Shown here: positions 1 to 12,057 of the stretch, one piece after another
Layout: every line of letters begins with the position of its first letter
Numbering within the stretch: position 1 is the stretch's first letter
Source: Zymoseptoria tritici IPO323
Taxonomy: Eukaryota > Ascomycota > Dothideomycetes > Mycosphaerellales > Mycosphaerellaceae
Reading direction: 5' to 3'
Assembly: GCF_000219625.1 (NCBI RefSeq)
Contig: NC_018216.1
Span: forward strand, 2,976,001-3,040,000
DNA length: 64,000 nt
The notes under the pieces: model-generated
Told to the model about the DNA's origin: nothing
What the model saw: only the letters and a program-made list of their open reading frames with translations
The model's database searches: none
Program-made: the position numbers and the translations under genes

Positions 1-432
1 TCAAAGTTGGATGCTAGACGAGGCCGTGTGTGCTCAAAGATCAAAAGGCGAGGAGCGCGTGGTCGCAACACAATGTCGACGTCGTTGCTCGGCTGGAGCA
101 CGGGGCGGAAGACAGCCGCAGGCCAGGGGAATCGCTGAGAACGCGAATGGGGATGCCGCGTACTCGGGTTCGGCGGACGTAGGGCCTCCTGCGGATGTTA
201 TGGCGGCCTTCGGAAACGACTTCTCCATCTCTGGTGACGTGGCACGAGCTGAACCAAATGAAGAAGTTCCGCCTCCATCCGAGAATCCCATCCCGGTCCG
301 GCGATTTTGAGCCCGTGCATCTCGAGCGAACACCTGTTTGTCACAATAGACCTTTCCTCTTCTCTTCTGCTAATCTGCAGTCATCTCTGGACGGACACAA
401 TCTGCCCATCACCATCGTTCAAGCCGATCATC
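1..432. other. No gene recognised (left edge)
   Basis: Open frames on both strands are short, overlap each other and resemble no family I know. The part next to position 433 is C/T-rich and probably forms the promoter and 5' leader of the acyltransferase gene that follows. Confidence 0.4.
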
Positions 433-1657
433 ATGTATCTCTCCACCCTTGATCTCGCTCTGGTTGTGGTCGCGCAGCATGTTCTGATCGCAATTTCGGT
501 CGGCTTCACGAAACCTGGATCGATGCTCCGCGCCTTATCTCTGCCTCTCTCAGTCGCCCTGATGCTGCTTTCCGAGTCTTCTTCTAAGAAAGACAATGAT
601 ATGCTCACTCTGCTATTGGTCGCCACGACACCCGTACTGGTGCTACATCATCTTAACATCGTCCTGCTCCGCCGATGGGATTTTGTCTCCGCCGGACCAC
701 AGCCTCGCGACGCTGGGAAGAAGCAAGTTCGGTTGGCGGTACCAGACACGGTGTGGAATCGCTTCGCCTTTGGCCTGTCGGTGGCCATCAGTCGCCGACA
801 TTGTGGGCAGCCGTTCGAGCTTGACAATGTCCCACACTTTCGGAAGCAGGATCCTGATTTTGTGCCCTCGCGACGCCGATTTTTGATCGAAAGGGGACTA
901 CTGTACTTCTCGACATACATTGTCCTGGATTATCTTGGTTCCTTGAAGCCCCAGAACGACCCAGGATCAGCAGATACGGCGATGGAGCAGGTCGCGATCG
1001 CTGTGATGCTCTGGGCCGCCGCTGTCCCCTACTTGACGATGATTTTCGCTTTTCCCGGTTGGGTACTGGTGTTGTTGGGCCTGTCTGAGCCGAAGTACTG
1101 GCGGCCTGTGTTCAATTTCGAACATGGTATGCCGTACTCCATCCGACGTTTCTGGAGGCGAGTATAATCCGAGCGCGACTGTTTCTTGTATGCTGATGGT
1201 TAGTAGCCACTACTGGCATCTGTGCATCAAGGACATGCTTTATCAGCCTGCCAAGTTTGTTGCAGACGATATGCTCCACCTTCGTAGAGGTAGTGCCATA
1301 CGGAGATACACCCTCATCGTCTTGAGCTTCGCCGTGTCCGGACTGCTTCACATGATGCACGACTTTGGCTTTGGTGTTCCTTTTCAAGAATCTCGTTCCA
1401 TGTTCTTCTTCTTGAGCCAGGCATTTGCGATCATGGTGGAAGATGCCGTAGCGCATTTCTGGAAGGCCCTGACAAGAGGAGGAAGTCGTCCCGACGCCGC
1501 AAGCAATGGCCTTGCTGCCTGGCAAGTCTGGACTGGTCGCCTTTGGGTCTTCCTCGTCTTGGTCTACACCACATCACCGTGGGCTGCGCCGCGAACGCTG
1601 CATTACGAAGGAGATCTCGCCGCTATGCCATTTCCGATATTCTCCCGGCGGAGCTGA
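433..1657 (+). CDS. Wax-synthase-domain membrane-bound O-acyltransferase (MBOAT)
   Basis: Exons 433-1157 and 1207-1657 give a 391-residue integral membrane protein with about eight hydrophobic segments. It resembles the fungal wax synthase/Tri7-like acyltransferases, which transfer acyl groups from CoA to hydroxyl acceptors in membranes; the substrate here is unknown. The join restores SIRRFW-SHYWHLC, matching the family block RRFWxxFWHQ, and a second conserved His follows in GLLHMMHDFG. The 49-nt intron starts with GC (AG|GCGAGT) instead of GT, because the only nearby GT donor, at 1162, puts the HYWHLC block out of frame. The ATG at 433 begins a hydrophobic helix, as usual for the family. 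Another MBOAT lies 2.4 kb downstream. Confidence 0.75.
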
Positions 1658-2128
1658 TGGCTGCGCGCACGAATATATCGCACATGCGTTGCATTTAAGG
1701 CCAGCGAGCAGCCTTCTGATGATGCCGTGATGAGTGTCTCTGGCTGAAACGATGTGCAAAGCGGCGGTTTCGCACTTGTGGATATTGCAAGTAAAGGAAA
1801 TCGCGGCCATCTGAGTCCAGCAACACGCCTTGTCGCTGGGAATCTGGCACTGCACTCTCTTCATCGTGTGTCAACCTGTTCGGGAGTGAAGTAATTGGGT
1901 CCCTTGCCATGGATGATGATGCTGGTGTCAGAAACTTGCAAGTGAAGTGGCTGCAGACCGCGACTTCCTTTGCGCCAGTGGTCTGCCTGCAGCGGCACTT
2001 CACTTCACTCCAGTCCGTCTTCCTCACCTTCACTTCAACTTCATAACGGCCATCGGCCTACTGCAATCCTGTATTAAGCAGGACAGCAGTACTCTCAACC
2101 GCCTGGACACACGCGCAGCAATATCATC
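1658..2128. other. Intergenic, nothing recognised
   Basis: This stretch holds only short frames with no family signal. It should contain the 3' end of the acyltransferase transcript and the promoter of the DUF7918 gene. Confidence 0.4.
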
Positions 2129-3216
2129 ATGCTCCACCCCACGGGCGTCGAAGTCAACTTACTCGCTGGAGGAGTCAGAATGCAGGAGTATGATTCGGCC
2201 GCAGATTCAGACATGCTGGAGGAGCGTATGTGCAAATATGTTGAGGCTGTTGAAGACACTACCTTCGAGGTAGAGGTGCACGTGCCGTTTGGCACCGCTC
2301 TATCTTCCAAAGACTGCATCATCTGCAAAATCCACCTTGACGGCAAGAGCATGTGGCACCCGATTCTCGAGCTCACGGACGGAGGTCTGAGAAAGCCGAG
2401 AAAGTGCGAGGGCAGACATTTCAATACTGCGGAAGGACCATGGATCGAGAAGTTTGCTTTTGGCAAGCTCCAGACGAGTATGCTATAACTCACCACAAGC
2501 GCTGCATCTTACTGACCGCACATCGCACAGCTGACGAAGCCTCGATCCGTAAGAAGCCAGATGACTTCAAAGATCTGGGAACTATCAAGGTTACATGCAG
2601 CTGGGGGCGCATGGTGTCGAACATCGTGCCATCAGCCATGAAATCGAGTAAAGCACACGTCGAGACGGCCATTCCGGAGAAGTGCTTGAAGGGTGCTGCC
2701 AAATCAGTCCAAGCAAAGTAAGTGCTGCTCGGCTCAACGTCTGCTATGATCGCTCATTCTCAGTAGGCTGCAACCCGCGGCACCGCGAAGGGATCTTGCT
2801 GTGACTGCTGACACGAGCTACCCGTACGGTAAGGAGGCTTTTGCTACATTCCAGTTTCTCTATCGTTCCCAAGGTATGCGATCTTGCTGATCTGTTCAGC
2901 TTGTACTCGCTGACCGTGCTATTGGACAGCGGATCTGCAGGTCGAGGGCATCATCGAGAAGACCCCTGACCCCATTCCGCTCGAAGATCGTGACCCCGCA
3001 AGTCTCACGGAAAGCGAAGCCCGGGAGCTCCTTGAGCAATTCCGCGCAAGTAAGGCGAAGCAAGCAGTCAGAGTGAAACAAGAGAAACGCGACCGCTCGC
3101 CACATATGGACGACAACGTAGGAGATGGTGACGATTTGCAGGTCGTGGGCAGTGGCAACAGCAAGCGGCGTAAGCCGTCAGGTGCAGCTGAGGTCGTTGA
3201 TTTGACGTCCGATTGA
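2129..3216 (+). CDS. DUF7918 fungal protein with C-terminal SUMO-interaction-like motif
   Basis: Exons 2129-2477, 2531-2717, 2767-2873 and 2930-3216 encode 309 residues. The N-terminal two thirds follow the pattern of DUF7918 proteins of filamentous fungi: a start like MLHPTGVEVNLLAGG, an acidic EY segment, a KYVEA strand, then a C-IICKIHLDG strand. The block FATFQFLYRS appears only after splicing exon 3. The tail is charged and Lys/Arg-rich, suggesting nuclear location, and ends in EVVDLTSD, which fits the hydrophobic-acidic SUMO-interacting motif. Introns are 53, 49 and 56 nt with GTATGC, GTAAGT and GTATGC donors. No biochemical function is known for the family. The second acceptor could also be at 2763, adding one residue. 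Confidence 0.75.
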
Positions 3217-4038
3217 GCTGCGAAAGTGTCTCGGACGTGCGTTCAAAAACGTCGAGAACTCCTTGGAGTGGTCACACCAATGAGGAAGGGAGAATGTCTG
3301 CATCGCTGCGTGACTTGAAGAAGAGATGGATCACAATGCTGTCAGCGCGCTGGCGGGGAGGAGGCATCGTGGCATGCGCTCCGCGAAATCGTGCTCCCGT
3401 GCTTACCGTGGTAGCGCACGTCGGAGCTTCGACTGCTCCTGCTTATTAGAGAGTTCGACTCTGCCTCGTCAAAGTTCATACCCAACAAGGTCGTGTTGTC
3501 CCATGAGCCTTGTAAAGATGTCATGATTTGAGTCGTGTTGCGATTAGCCACAACTGACGCGAGCGTTCCGCGAGCGTTCCTCGGATTTTGGGACTGACCC
3601 GACGCCAACGCGGTCGGTCCAAATCAATTGCACTACCTCATACTCGAAAGTTTATTGTAGCATTGGAGTGGAAGATGTCTGCGAGATGAAAGGTGAAGCG
3701 AATACGACATCAGACCCTTCCCCAGGAATGAATGAAGGACCCTGCGTCACAACCTTCAACAAAACTTGAATCCTTCTGGGCCCTCCTCATCCGACCACGA
3801 ACCTTACCGACCACCTGCGTCCCAATGGCCATCCACTCCTCTTCTCATATCCTGCACATACATCATGCAGACGCAGTGCGACCTTTGAAACGCCCGTGAA
3901 AAGGACGACCTTGATCGGCGACACTTGCCAGAGACGACACCATCAGCTATCTTGCCGTGCCTTGGTACTCCTCAACGGGCAACTTGGCACATTCTTGACG
4001 GGACCTCTTCGCAAATAACACACTACTTGACTGTCACG
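3217..4038. other. Intergenic; promoter and leader of the DGAT1-type gene
   Basis: No convincing reading frame. From about 3770 to 4038 the + strand is rich in C and T with short A/C runs, typical of a fungal promoter and 5' leader. Confidence 0.4.
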
Positions 4039-5678
4039 ATGAATACCGCCACGACGACAGCAGTGCATCCTGCGAGTGACGACCACACGCAGCCCGTTCA
4101 CACCTCTGCCAGGCCCAATGGCTCTCCTCTGCCCGCTCGATCGCCCTCAACGACCACGAAACAGGTCAAGAACGCTTCTACCCCGGACGTTCGAACCTCG
4201 AAGAAATACAAGCACGTCTTCGCCATTCACGCCGACACCCGAGCCTCTATCTTCAGTAAAGATGCGACCTCTTCGCCGTCGAATCATGGATTTCGAAACC
4301 TGATGGGTCTGATCATCGTGATCTCAAACCTACGGTTGATGGTGGAGAACTTCAAGAAGTACGGCATACTCGTGACGATCAGTGGAGCAGAAGTCTCGCA
4401 GAGCGATCAGAGGTGGTTTTGGATACTTTATGCCCTTACGCCGTGCCATCTATTTGTGGCTTACTTGATCGAAATGGCCGCTGCGAGGTATGCGGAAGCG
4501 TCAGCAAAGAGGAAGCACGAGACGAAGGAGGAGAAAGAGGTCGATAAGAAGAAGGCGAACAAGTCCTGGTTTTCGACGTGGAGAATGGTTGCGTGGTGCC
4601 ATGCTGTCAACGCAACGTTCATGCTGGCGTTCGCGACGTATGTGGTATACTATGGGATACACAATCCGGGACTTGGAGCCTTAAGTGAAATTCACGCTGT
4701 GATTGTCTGGCTCAAAGTTTGGTGAGTGTCTTCGCTGGAAAGTCCAAGAGCGACTAGCTGACATGTGCTCCCAGCTCATATGCCTTCACGAACCGCGACC
4801 TTCGTCATGCCTTTCTCCACCCAGACCCCTCTGGGGTATCAAAGCTTCCTCTCCTCTACGAATCTTGCCCGTACCCGCAAAACATCAACTTCAGCAATCT
4901 CACGTACTTCTGGTGGGCCCCAACCCTGGTATACCAGCCAGTCTACCCTCGCTCGCCACGAGTTCGATGGGATTTCGTCTTCCGACGCTGTTGCGAGTTC
5001 TCATTCCTTTGCGTCCTGGTCTGGCTCACATGCGCTCAATATGCGGTACCTCTACTGCAAAACAGCTTGGATGATATCAGCAAGTTGCACGGATACAACA
5101 TTCTGGAGCGAGTGATGAAGCTGAGTACGATCAGTCTGGTCTGCTGGCTTGCCGGCTTCTTCGCACTCTTCCAGAGCTTCCTCAACGCGCTCGCGGAGAT
5201 TATGAGGTTTGGCGATCGAGAATTCTACAGTGACTGGTGGAACAGCTCGGATGTCAGAAGCTACTGGACTTCATGGAATAAGCCCGTCTCACACTTCATG
5301 AAGCGACATGTCTACGCTCCGATGGTCGGCCGTGGGGTACCACCCGTCCTCGCTCAGTTCCTTACATTCATGTTCTCCGGCGTGCTCCACGAAGCTCTCA
5401 TTGGAATCCCAACGCACAACATCCTCGGTGTCGCCTTTCTCGGAATGATGGGTCAGATTCCGCTGATTATCCTCACGGACATGATCAAGAAGTTTGGAGG
5501 AAAGGGGCAGAATGCAAAGCTCGTGGGCAATTTGATCTTCTGGTTGAGCTTCTGTATTTTCGGACAGCCGCTGGCGGCGTTGATGTACTTTTTCGCGTGG
5601 CAGGCAAAGTATGGCGCTGCGGGTTCGAGGCCAGAATGGCCTGATCTTCCGATGAGTTGGAACACAACGAAGACGTAG
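4039..5678 (+). CDS. Diacylglycerol O-acyltransferase, DGAT1/ARE type (MBOAT)
   Basis: Exons 4039-4721 and 4775-5678 encode 528 residues. DGAT1 enzymes sit in the endoplasmic reticulum and join acyl-CoA to diacylglycerol to make storage triacylglycerol; sterol acyltransferases (ARE) are the close alternative. A polar N-terminus of about 90 residues is followed by multiple membrane segments. The block NLTYFWWAPTLVYQPVYPR and the signature FYSDWWN (residues 378-384) are diagnostic of this branch, and the likely catalytic His is H433 in SGVLHEAL. The 53-nt intron has a GTGAGT donor and CTGAC branch point and cuts a Cys codon. DGAT1 is slightly favoured over ARE by length and the YFWWAPTL block. 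Confidence 0.9.
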
Positions 5679-6590
5679 GGATTGGGAGGCTTTGAAGTTA
5701 AGGCGTTTCTTGCCGCTTGGGGGCGTTCTGTAACAGTCAATGCCGAGTGTTGTAATATGGAAGGCTTTTGATGCTTCTCCGAACCCGTTCATTCACTTGC
5801 TATGAAACAGACGGGATCGTGGCGGTCTTGCTGTGTTGTTTCTCGAAGGTTTTTAGGTGCCGAAAATAGACTACCGGCATATGACGCGATTCTCTCGTTC
5901 GCCGCTCTTCATTATTCAAGCATGACCGATTCTGTACTCCCGCAGGTACGTTGCCAGTCCCTCTCAAGGCAACGACACGAAGGTGGTGAGAATAAGCTTA
6001 TTATTTCACCTGCTTCCAAGTCGACGTCTGTTTCCGCCTCGACGTAGTTCTATCTCGCCACTCCACGAACCACGGCAGACTTTATCCTTCCCGGCAACCG
6101 GACGATCACCGAAAGCCAAGTAAAACGGTCCCTGTCCCCTACATCCGCCCACGCGACCTGCGCGGGAGAACGAACCTACGCTTGAAGTGAAGCGTTTACT
6201 TACCTTACCTTCACCATACGAGATTGCGTCATATTCCATATTACAACGACCGCGCAGGAGTAGGCTCATCCTAACCGACCTGACCGAGAAGCGCTCACCA
6301 CCGCCGGGCTGCGGCCTTGGACCTTCGCCACACCTTCCAACATTCGAAACACCACCTCCGGGCTCCCCCGAAGCGCTCCCGGCGCAAACACAGATACGAG
6401 CACTGCAGCAATACCCCAGCATCCACCACGACTACCGAACTCGCGACGCGTCGACGATCCGCATACTGGCAGCCGAAGGTCACCATCCTCGCGCGCGCGC
6501 CCACTGCGCTTTCATCCGCATCGTCGCATAGCCGCATCGCGTCACGGATGCGCTGGTGGGGCCGCGACCAGGAACAGCAGCGCGACGAGT
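5679..6590. other. Intergenic; promoter and long leader of PSY2
   Basis: About 900 bp with no family-like frame. The last 400 bp are CA- and CG-rich with open but low-complexity frames, which fits a 5' leader. Nothing else recognised. Confidence 0.4.
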
Positions 6591-9560
6591 ATGGCGCTCG
6601 CTCCTGCCAACGACAAGAAGCGGGTGAAAGTCTACGAGCTCAAAAACAACGACTGGTATGACCGCGGAACGGGATTCTGCTTGGGCAACATATGCAGCGC
6701 TCCCAACGGCCCACCCGAAGCGCTCGATGCGCGGATCATTGTCACGAGCGAGGAAGAGCCCACGCGGACGTTGCTGGAAACGAGAATCGCCAAGGATGAT
6801 GGCTATCAGAAACAGCAGGAGACGCTCATCGTCTGGACGGAGAGCAGCGGCGTGGACATGGCCCTCAGTTTCCAGGAAGCTGACGGCTGCGCGATGATCT
6901 GGGAGTTTGTCAGTGATGTCCAGTCACGTCTCGTGCCCGAGGATGGAATCTCAGACGACCTGCTAGACCCCGTCCACTCCGTCACACTGCCTGACCCGAC
7001 TCTGGGCAAACTGGACGAGGTTGTCGAGGCGATTCGCAACACATCCCAAACAACAGCTGGAAGAGACGCTGTGGCCAAATTCGTCATGAGTCCCGAGCAA
7101 ATGTACATTTTGAAGCTCGCGCCTCTGGTGGACGAGGCTGAGCGGCTCGAGTCGGCGTACGACTTGCATCGGCTGTGTACGATCATGAAGCTGCTCATTC
7201 TGCTCAACGACACCTCGATCATTGAGTTCGTGGTCACAGACCAGGCGATCATGGGTGTCGTGGGCGCATTAGAGTGTGAGTAGAGCAGGTTCTTGACGAG
7301 CTGATCACTATGTGCTGACCTTCTACTAGATGACCCGGATTTCCCTTCACATCGCGCGAACCACCGGCAATATCTCTCCGACACATCAAAATTCAAGGAG
7401 GTGGTTGCTTTCGAACATCTCGATATCAAGAGGAAGATACACTACACATACCGCCTCCTCTACCTCAAAGATGTTGTCCTCGCACGCATTCTCGACGATC
7501 CGACCTTCTCTGTCCTCAACTCTCTCATCTTTTTCCACCAGGTTGATATTGTCAACCACATCCAATCAAATCAGGGCTTTCTCAAGGAGCTGTTCGCCAT
7601 TTTTACAGACGACTCGGACGAGCTGGAAAGGAAGAAGAATGCTGTACTGTTCATCCAGAATTGCTGCGCAGTGTCGAAGAATATTCAGCCGCCGTCACGA
7701 GCAGCGCTGTACCAGAACTTCATCAACCACGGCCTCTTCACAGTCATCACCTTTGCGCTACGGCATCGAGATGCTGCTGTGCGAGTGGCCGGGACTGACA
7801 TCCTGGTTGCACTCATAGACCACGACGCACATCTGGTGCGAGCACATATCGCTCGAGCAATCAACGAGAAAGTGGTGCCCTTGACCGACACGTTGATCGA
7901 GCTTCTGCTTGTCGAGGTGGACCTCGGTGTCAAGAGCCAGATGGCGGATGCGATCAAGATCTTGCTTGATCCAGCATCAGCAAATGTGAGTAATGGAACA
8001 GTCTCTTTGCAGGTAAATTCTAACCATTTGGCAAAACAGCGCGGCGGCATGGTAGCCGATCAAGGTCATCATGGATCTCGAATACCGACCCAAACTAATC
8101 TTTTCATCCAGAACTTCTACGACGACGGAGCGAAACGGCTATTCAAGCCTCTCAAGGATCTGGAAGGCCGAGAATCCATGGCAGGACTAACAGTGCAAGA
8201 GACCAGCCTCTACACACATCTCGTTGAAGTGCTGTGCTTCTTCGTGCGGCAGCACCCGTATCAAAGTAAGATGTTCATACTGGCTGAAAACTTGCACGCA
8301 CGAGTGGCGCAGCTCCTGGCATGTCCGCAGAAGTACATGAAGCTCATTGCGCTGAAATGGTTCCGGACATGCATTGGCCTGCAGGACGAGTTCCACAACG
8401 GACAGATCACGAAGAACCACCTCTTCAACCCGATCCTGAACATTGTGTATGAGACGATGCCACGAGATAACCTCTTGAACAGCGCGTGCTTGGAGCTCTT
8501 CGAATACATCAAGCGTGAAAGTATCAAGGGCCTGATCTACCACCTCGCAGAAAACTATCGGGAACGGCTCATGGGCATCACATACGTCAGCACATTCCAT
8601 GCTCTGATTCAGAGGTATGACCAACTCCAACACCCGCACACTGGCATAAATGGAGAACTCGGAGACACGAGCTTCACCACCGAGCCAGACACACCCGATG
8701 CGCTGAGGAGCCGCATGATGAACGGAAGGCAACTGTTTAGCGGGCTGAGAGAGCCCGACGCTGCTGAGGATGATTACTTCAACGCGGACGATGATCTTGG
8801 TGATGATGAAGAAGGCACACTACCCACAACGGCGACCGCGAGGTTACCCAACGGCCATGCTAGTCCCATAAAACCTCTCGTGGACTATCCCGATGACGAC
8901 GACGAAGATTTGCCAATGGAGGACATACTCGCCAGCTCGCCCGATCCTGTGACTCGCGAAAAGAAGCCGAATCACTCCACCGATCCTTCCGACTTCCAAC
9001 GAGGCCGCAATCGCACGCCCGTCGCCAAGGACGGCTCTCCAGGTTCGCAACAAAGCCCACCCGAGTCGATCGCCACGAAGCGCAGGCGAGAAGAAGAAGA
9101 TGACGACGAGCTCGGCAAGATGATGGGAGGTGGCAACAAGCGTCGGAACAGCTCTGCATCCCTGCGAAGCGTCGCCAGCGAGAACAAAGTTCCCACGCTC
9201 GCCTCATCACCCATAGTTGAAGGCAGCCCGATGAGCGTATCCAATCCTGATAAGGATGATGACGATGAAGCGCCGCTATCTCCAAAGTCACAACCTGTCT
9301 CTTCTCCGGCTGTGGACAAGGGACAGTATACACCAACCCACGCGCTGCGGAGAAAGGGCAGCTTGAAAGTCAAGAACGAGAGTGGTGCAAATAATGGCAG
9401 ATATGCGATCAAACCGATCAATCTGTCCGGTGTACGCACGCCAACAGATTCACCACAAGCGAAAGACAGCCAGAAGAATGGAAATGGGATCAAGAGCGAG
9501 GACGTCGATGGTGTTGACGGTGACGGTGACAACGACAGTGGAAGCGGAGGCGGAGGATAG
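6591..9560 (+). CDS. PSY2: PP4 phosphatase regulatory subunit 3 (Psy2/SMEK family)
   Basis: Proposed exons are 6591-7275, 7330-7985 and 8040-9560 (953 residues). Psy2 targets the PP4 catalytic subunit Pph3 to substrates, including checkpoint proteins in the DNA damage response. The N-terminus is an EVH1/PH-like domain (residues about 7-105, opening with KRVKVYELKNNDW), followed by the SMK-1 domain and armadillo-type helices through DDGAKRLFKPL. The 7276-7329 intron joins ALE to YDPDFPSHRANHRQYL exactly as in the family. The 7986-8039 intron (GTGAGT, CTAAC, CAG) is 54 nt with no stop, so it may be retained. The C-terminal third is acidic and disordered. The frame stops at TAG 9558-9560 but stays open for 83 more codons to TGA at 9810-9812. 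Confidence 0.9.
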
Positions 9561-9812
9561 AACCCTCGCCCTGCGAGCACTGGCTCGGCACCTCGACTCC
9601 AAGGCAGCCCCATCTTCTACTCCGAGTATCCAGAATCGCTACGCAGCAAGCGGGAAGAGGACAAGAGAAAGGGTTCAGCTGATGTTAGACGAGCCGCATC
9701 GGAACCTCCACCCTCCAGCCAGAACCGGCGGTCCAGCCAATTCCCATACCAGAGCCAGAGTCGACGGAAAGGGAAGCAGCCAATGAAACATCTCTGGCGG
9801 CCGGGCTTTTGA
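9561..9812 (+). other. Coding-like extension in frame after the PSY2 TAG
   Basis: Directly after the PSY2 stop the same frame is open for 83 codons up to TGA. Its composition is unlike random sequence: polar and basic, with the blocks GSPIFYSEYPESLRSKRE and SRRKGKQP, similar in style to the disordered PSY2 tail. It could be the true C-terminus reached by removing a small 3n intron that ends at the TAG (acceptor GGATAG; weak phase-0 donors at 9504 or 9513), by stop readthrough, or a former tail cut off by a mutation. A sequencing error is also possible. Confidence 0.45.
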
Positions 9813-10328
9813 TAGAGTGGCAGATGTGGATTGACATGACGATGCGTTGGTGGATGCGTGAGCACGTGTGTGTTTGTTATCAAAAGTCGACTGCGATTTG
9901 AGCGTGGCGCACGGCGCAATGGGTGGGCGAGTGATGAAGTACAGGGCAGTTGAGCGTGTGGAGGACGGCGGGACATTGCGGTCAAAAGTACTTGCCAAAA
10001 ATGCATGTGACAGCACTCAAGTGAATGAATGTGCATCCATCCCTACCCATGATCTGGTTACAAAGTGTCTTGTTGTGGTTGTTGGATCCTGGCTCTCCGC
10101 TGGTTGGTTGGTTGGTTGCATCATCGTTCGGTCGGAGCTTTGAAACTTGCACTTCATCTTCTTCTTGTTCAGCACAGGCCAACTCCTCTCTGACAGCTGC
10201 GACCGAGAACTCTCTCTCTCTCGCTCTTCTTGACACTGTTACACATAGAAAACGCCAATTCCTCCACACTCTCCCACGGCGACACACAGAAGACCCTGAG
10301 CCACCAACGCTCAATCTTCAATCACACA
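9813..10328. other. Intergenic with short GGTT repeat
   Basis: No gene recognised. A (GGTT)n run lies near 10099-10116. The 120 bp before position 10329 are rich in CTCT and CACA, as expected for a leader. Confidence 0.4.
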
Positions 10329-12057
10329 ATGGCGTCCTCCTCGCGCAATCCCAATGCCGCCGCCGACGAATCCTCTCCGCTCCTCCCCACCTCCTCCGCG
10401 CCGCAACCCATCACCAAACCCTCCCGCAGCGTAACCTTCAACCCGACCATCTCCCATGCCTCACCTCCTCGGCGACGGCCCATCTTTCCCCAAGGTCCGG
10501 GCTCCAGCAATGCCATCTCCTCTTCTTCGCAATCTACCCTCTCCGCCCTCAACAGCAAACTCCGCCGTCGAAACTCCTCTGGCGCAGCGATACAATTTCC
10601 AGCGTCGAATCCCGCGGCAAAGATTGGACCTCAACGTACAACGCGTACTGCGCAAAAATTGAAACTCTTACCCAACCCGGACATTGGCAATGATCCGGAT
10701 GAAGAGAGTGGGAGGGAAGTCTACTCCCAATTCACACGCATCAAAGATCCCACTGCGCGTCGAGATGCCGCACGACTGGGCAAGGAGGATCGTGCGAAAT
10801 TGCCGAGAGTCACGGCGTATTGCACGGCGAGTCTATACCGCATTGACGATCTGATGCGTTTCTTGAAGGGGAAAGGAAAGACAAAGGGCGCGGCGCCGAA
10901 GCTGTTCGACGAGTGTATCTATTCGCCGTACTCGTATCGGAAAGAGGAGGGGAGGATGTCAAGTCCAAGTGCGATGAGGAAGAGGAGAAGAGGGAGTGCA
11001 GAAGCGGAGGAAGAGAGGAGCAGAGAGGAAAGCAGTGCGGTACAGATTGAAGAGGATGAACAGACGGCGGATATAGGTCGAGTACATTCTCAACCACAGA
11101 GACGGTTCTCGGACAGTGCGATCGAAATCGACGAGACGACTGATCGGAGAAGAGAAGATCTCATCGACCTTAGTACGGCTGCTGGCGACACCACCCTCGA
11201 CACCGGCGATCTCTCACAATCGACACATGCGTCCCTCTCGCGCGCCGACACCTCTCTCTCCAACGACGATGCTTCGCACCAACCCGACCTCGACACGACC
11301 GTGCACATTCCCGAAGTGTTCCTCTTCGAATATGGAGTTGTTGTGATTTGGGGCATGTCGTTGAAGGAAGAACAGCGGTTCTTGAAAGAGCTGGCGAAAT
11401 TCGAGCAGGAGAAATTGAGCAAGGATGATGTACAGACCGAGGAGTTCAATTTCTACTACACAAGGGAGTATCAGGCAAGAATATACAACGACTTTATTTC
11501 CCTGAGGGAGAAGAGGAATTACATGACCAAGCTGGCGATCAGCCACGCTTTGGCGCAGAGCACAAAGGTATACATATATTCCTGGCAGCATGTTGAGCGG
11601 AAACAAAAGCTAACACGACCTCCCACAGACCTCCCTCTACGAGTCCCTTGTCGACGCCACCATCACCACAACCCAACACATCCCTTCCCAAATCGCTTCC
11701 ACCGGCCGCATCAACCTCACCCGCCGCGAGATCAACATGCAAATCGGCGAGCTCTTCATCCTGCGCATCAACATCCATCTTCAAGGCTCCGTGCTCGACG
11801 CTCCCGAACTCATGTGGGCGGAACCCCAACTCGAACCCGTCTATGTCGCTGTGAGGTCGTACTTGGAGATGGATCAGCGGGTGAGCTTGTTGCAGGAGCG
11901 AGTGGGCGTGATTGCGGACCTGTTGGCTGTACTCAAGGATCAGTTGAGCCACTCGCATGGGGAGTATTTGGAGTGGATTGTGATTGTCTTGATTGCGGCG
12001 GAGATTTTGGTGGCGGGGATTAATATTTTGGTGGATCTTTACGCCGGCGTGGAGTGA
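10329..12057 (+). CDS. RMD1/RMD8/Sif3-family (DUF155) membrane protein
   Basis: Exons 10329-11567 and 11629-12057 encode 555 residues. The family comprises yeast RMD1 and RMD8, linked to sporulation and cell wall phenotypes, and fission yeast Sif3; the molecular role is unclear. The N-terminal 190 residues are Ser/Pro-rich and disordered. The conserved domain starts near LPRVTAYCTASLY and continues with the signature VFLFEYGVVVIWGMS, the segment FNFYYTREYQARIYNDFISL and a long helical part. The C-terminal helix IVIVLIAAEILVAGINILV is a probable membrane anchor, as in relatives. The 61-nt intron (GTATAC donor, CTAACAC branch point) falls between STK and TSLYESLVD in phase 0. Codon use matches the neighbours. 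Confidence 0.88.
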
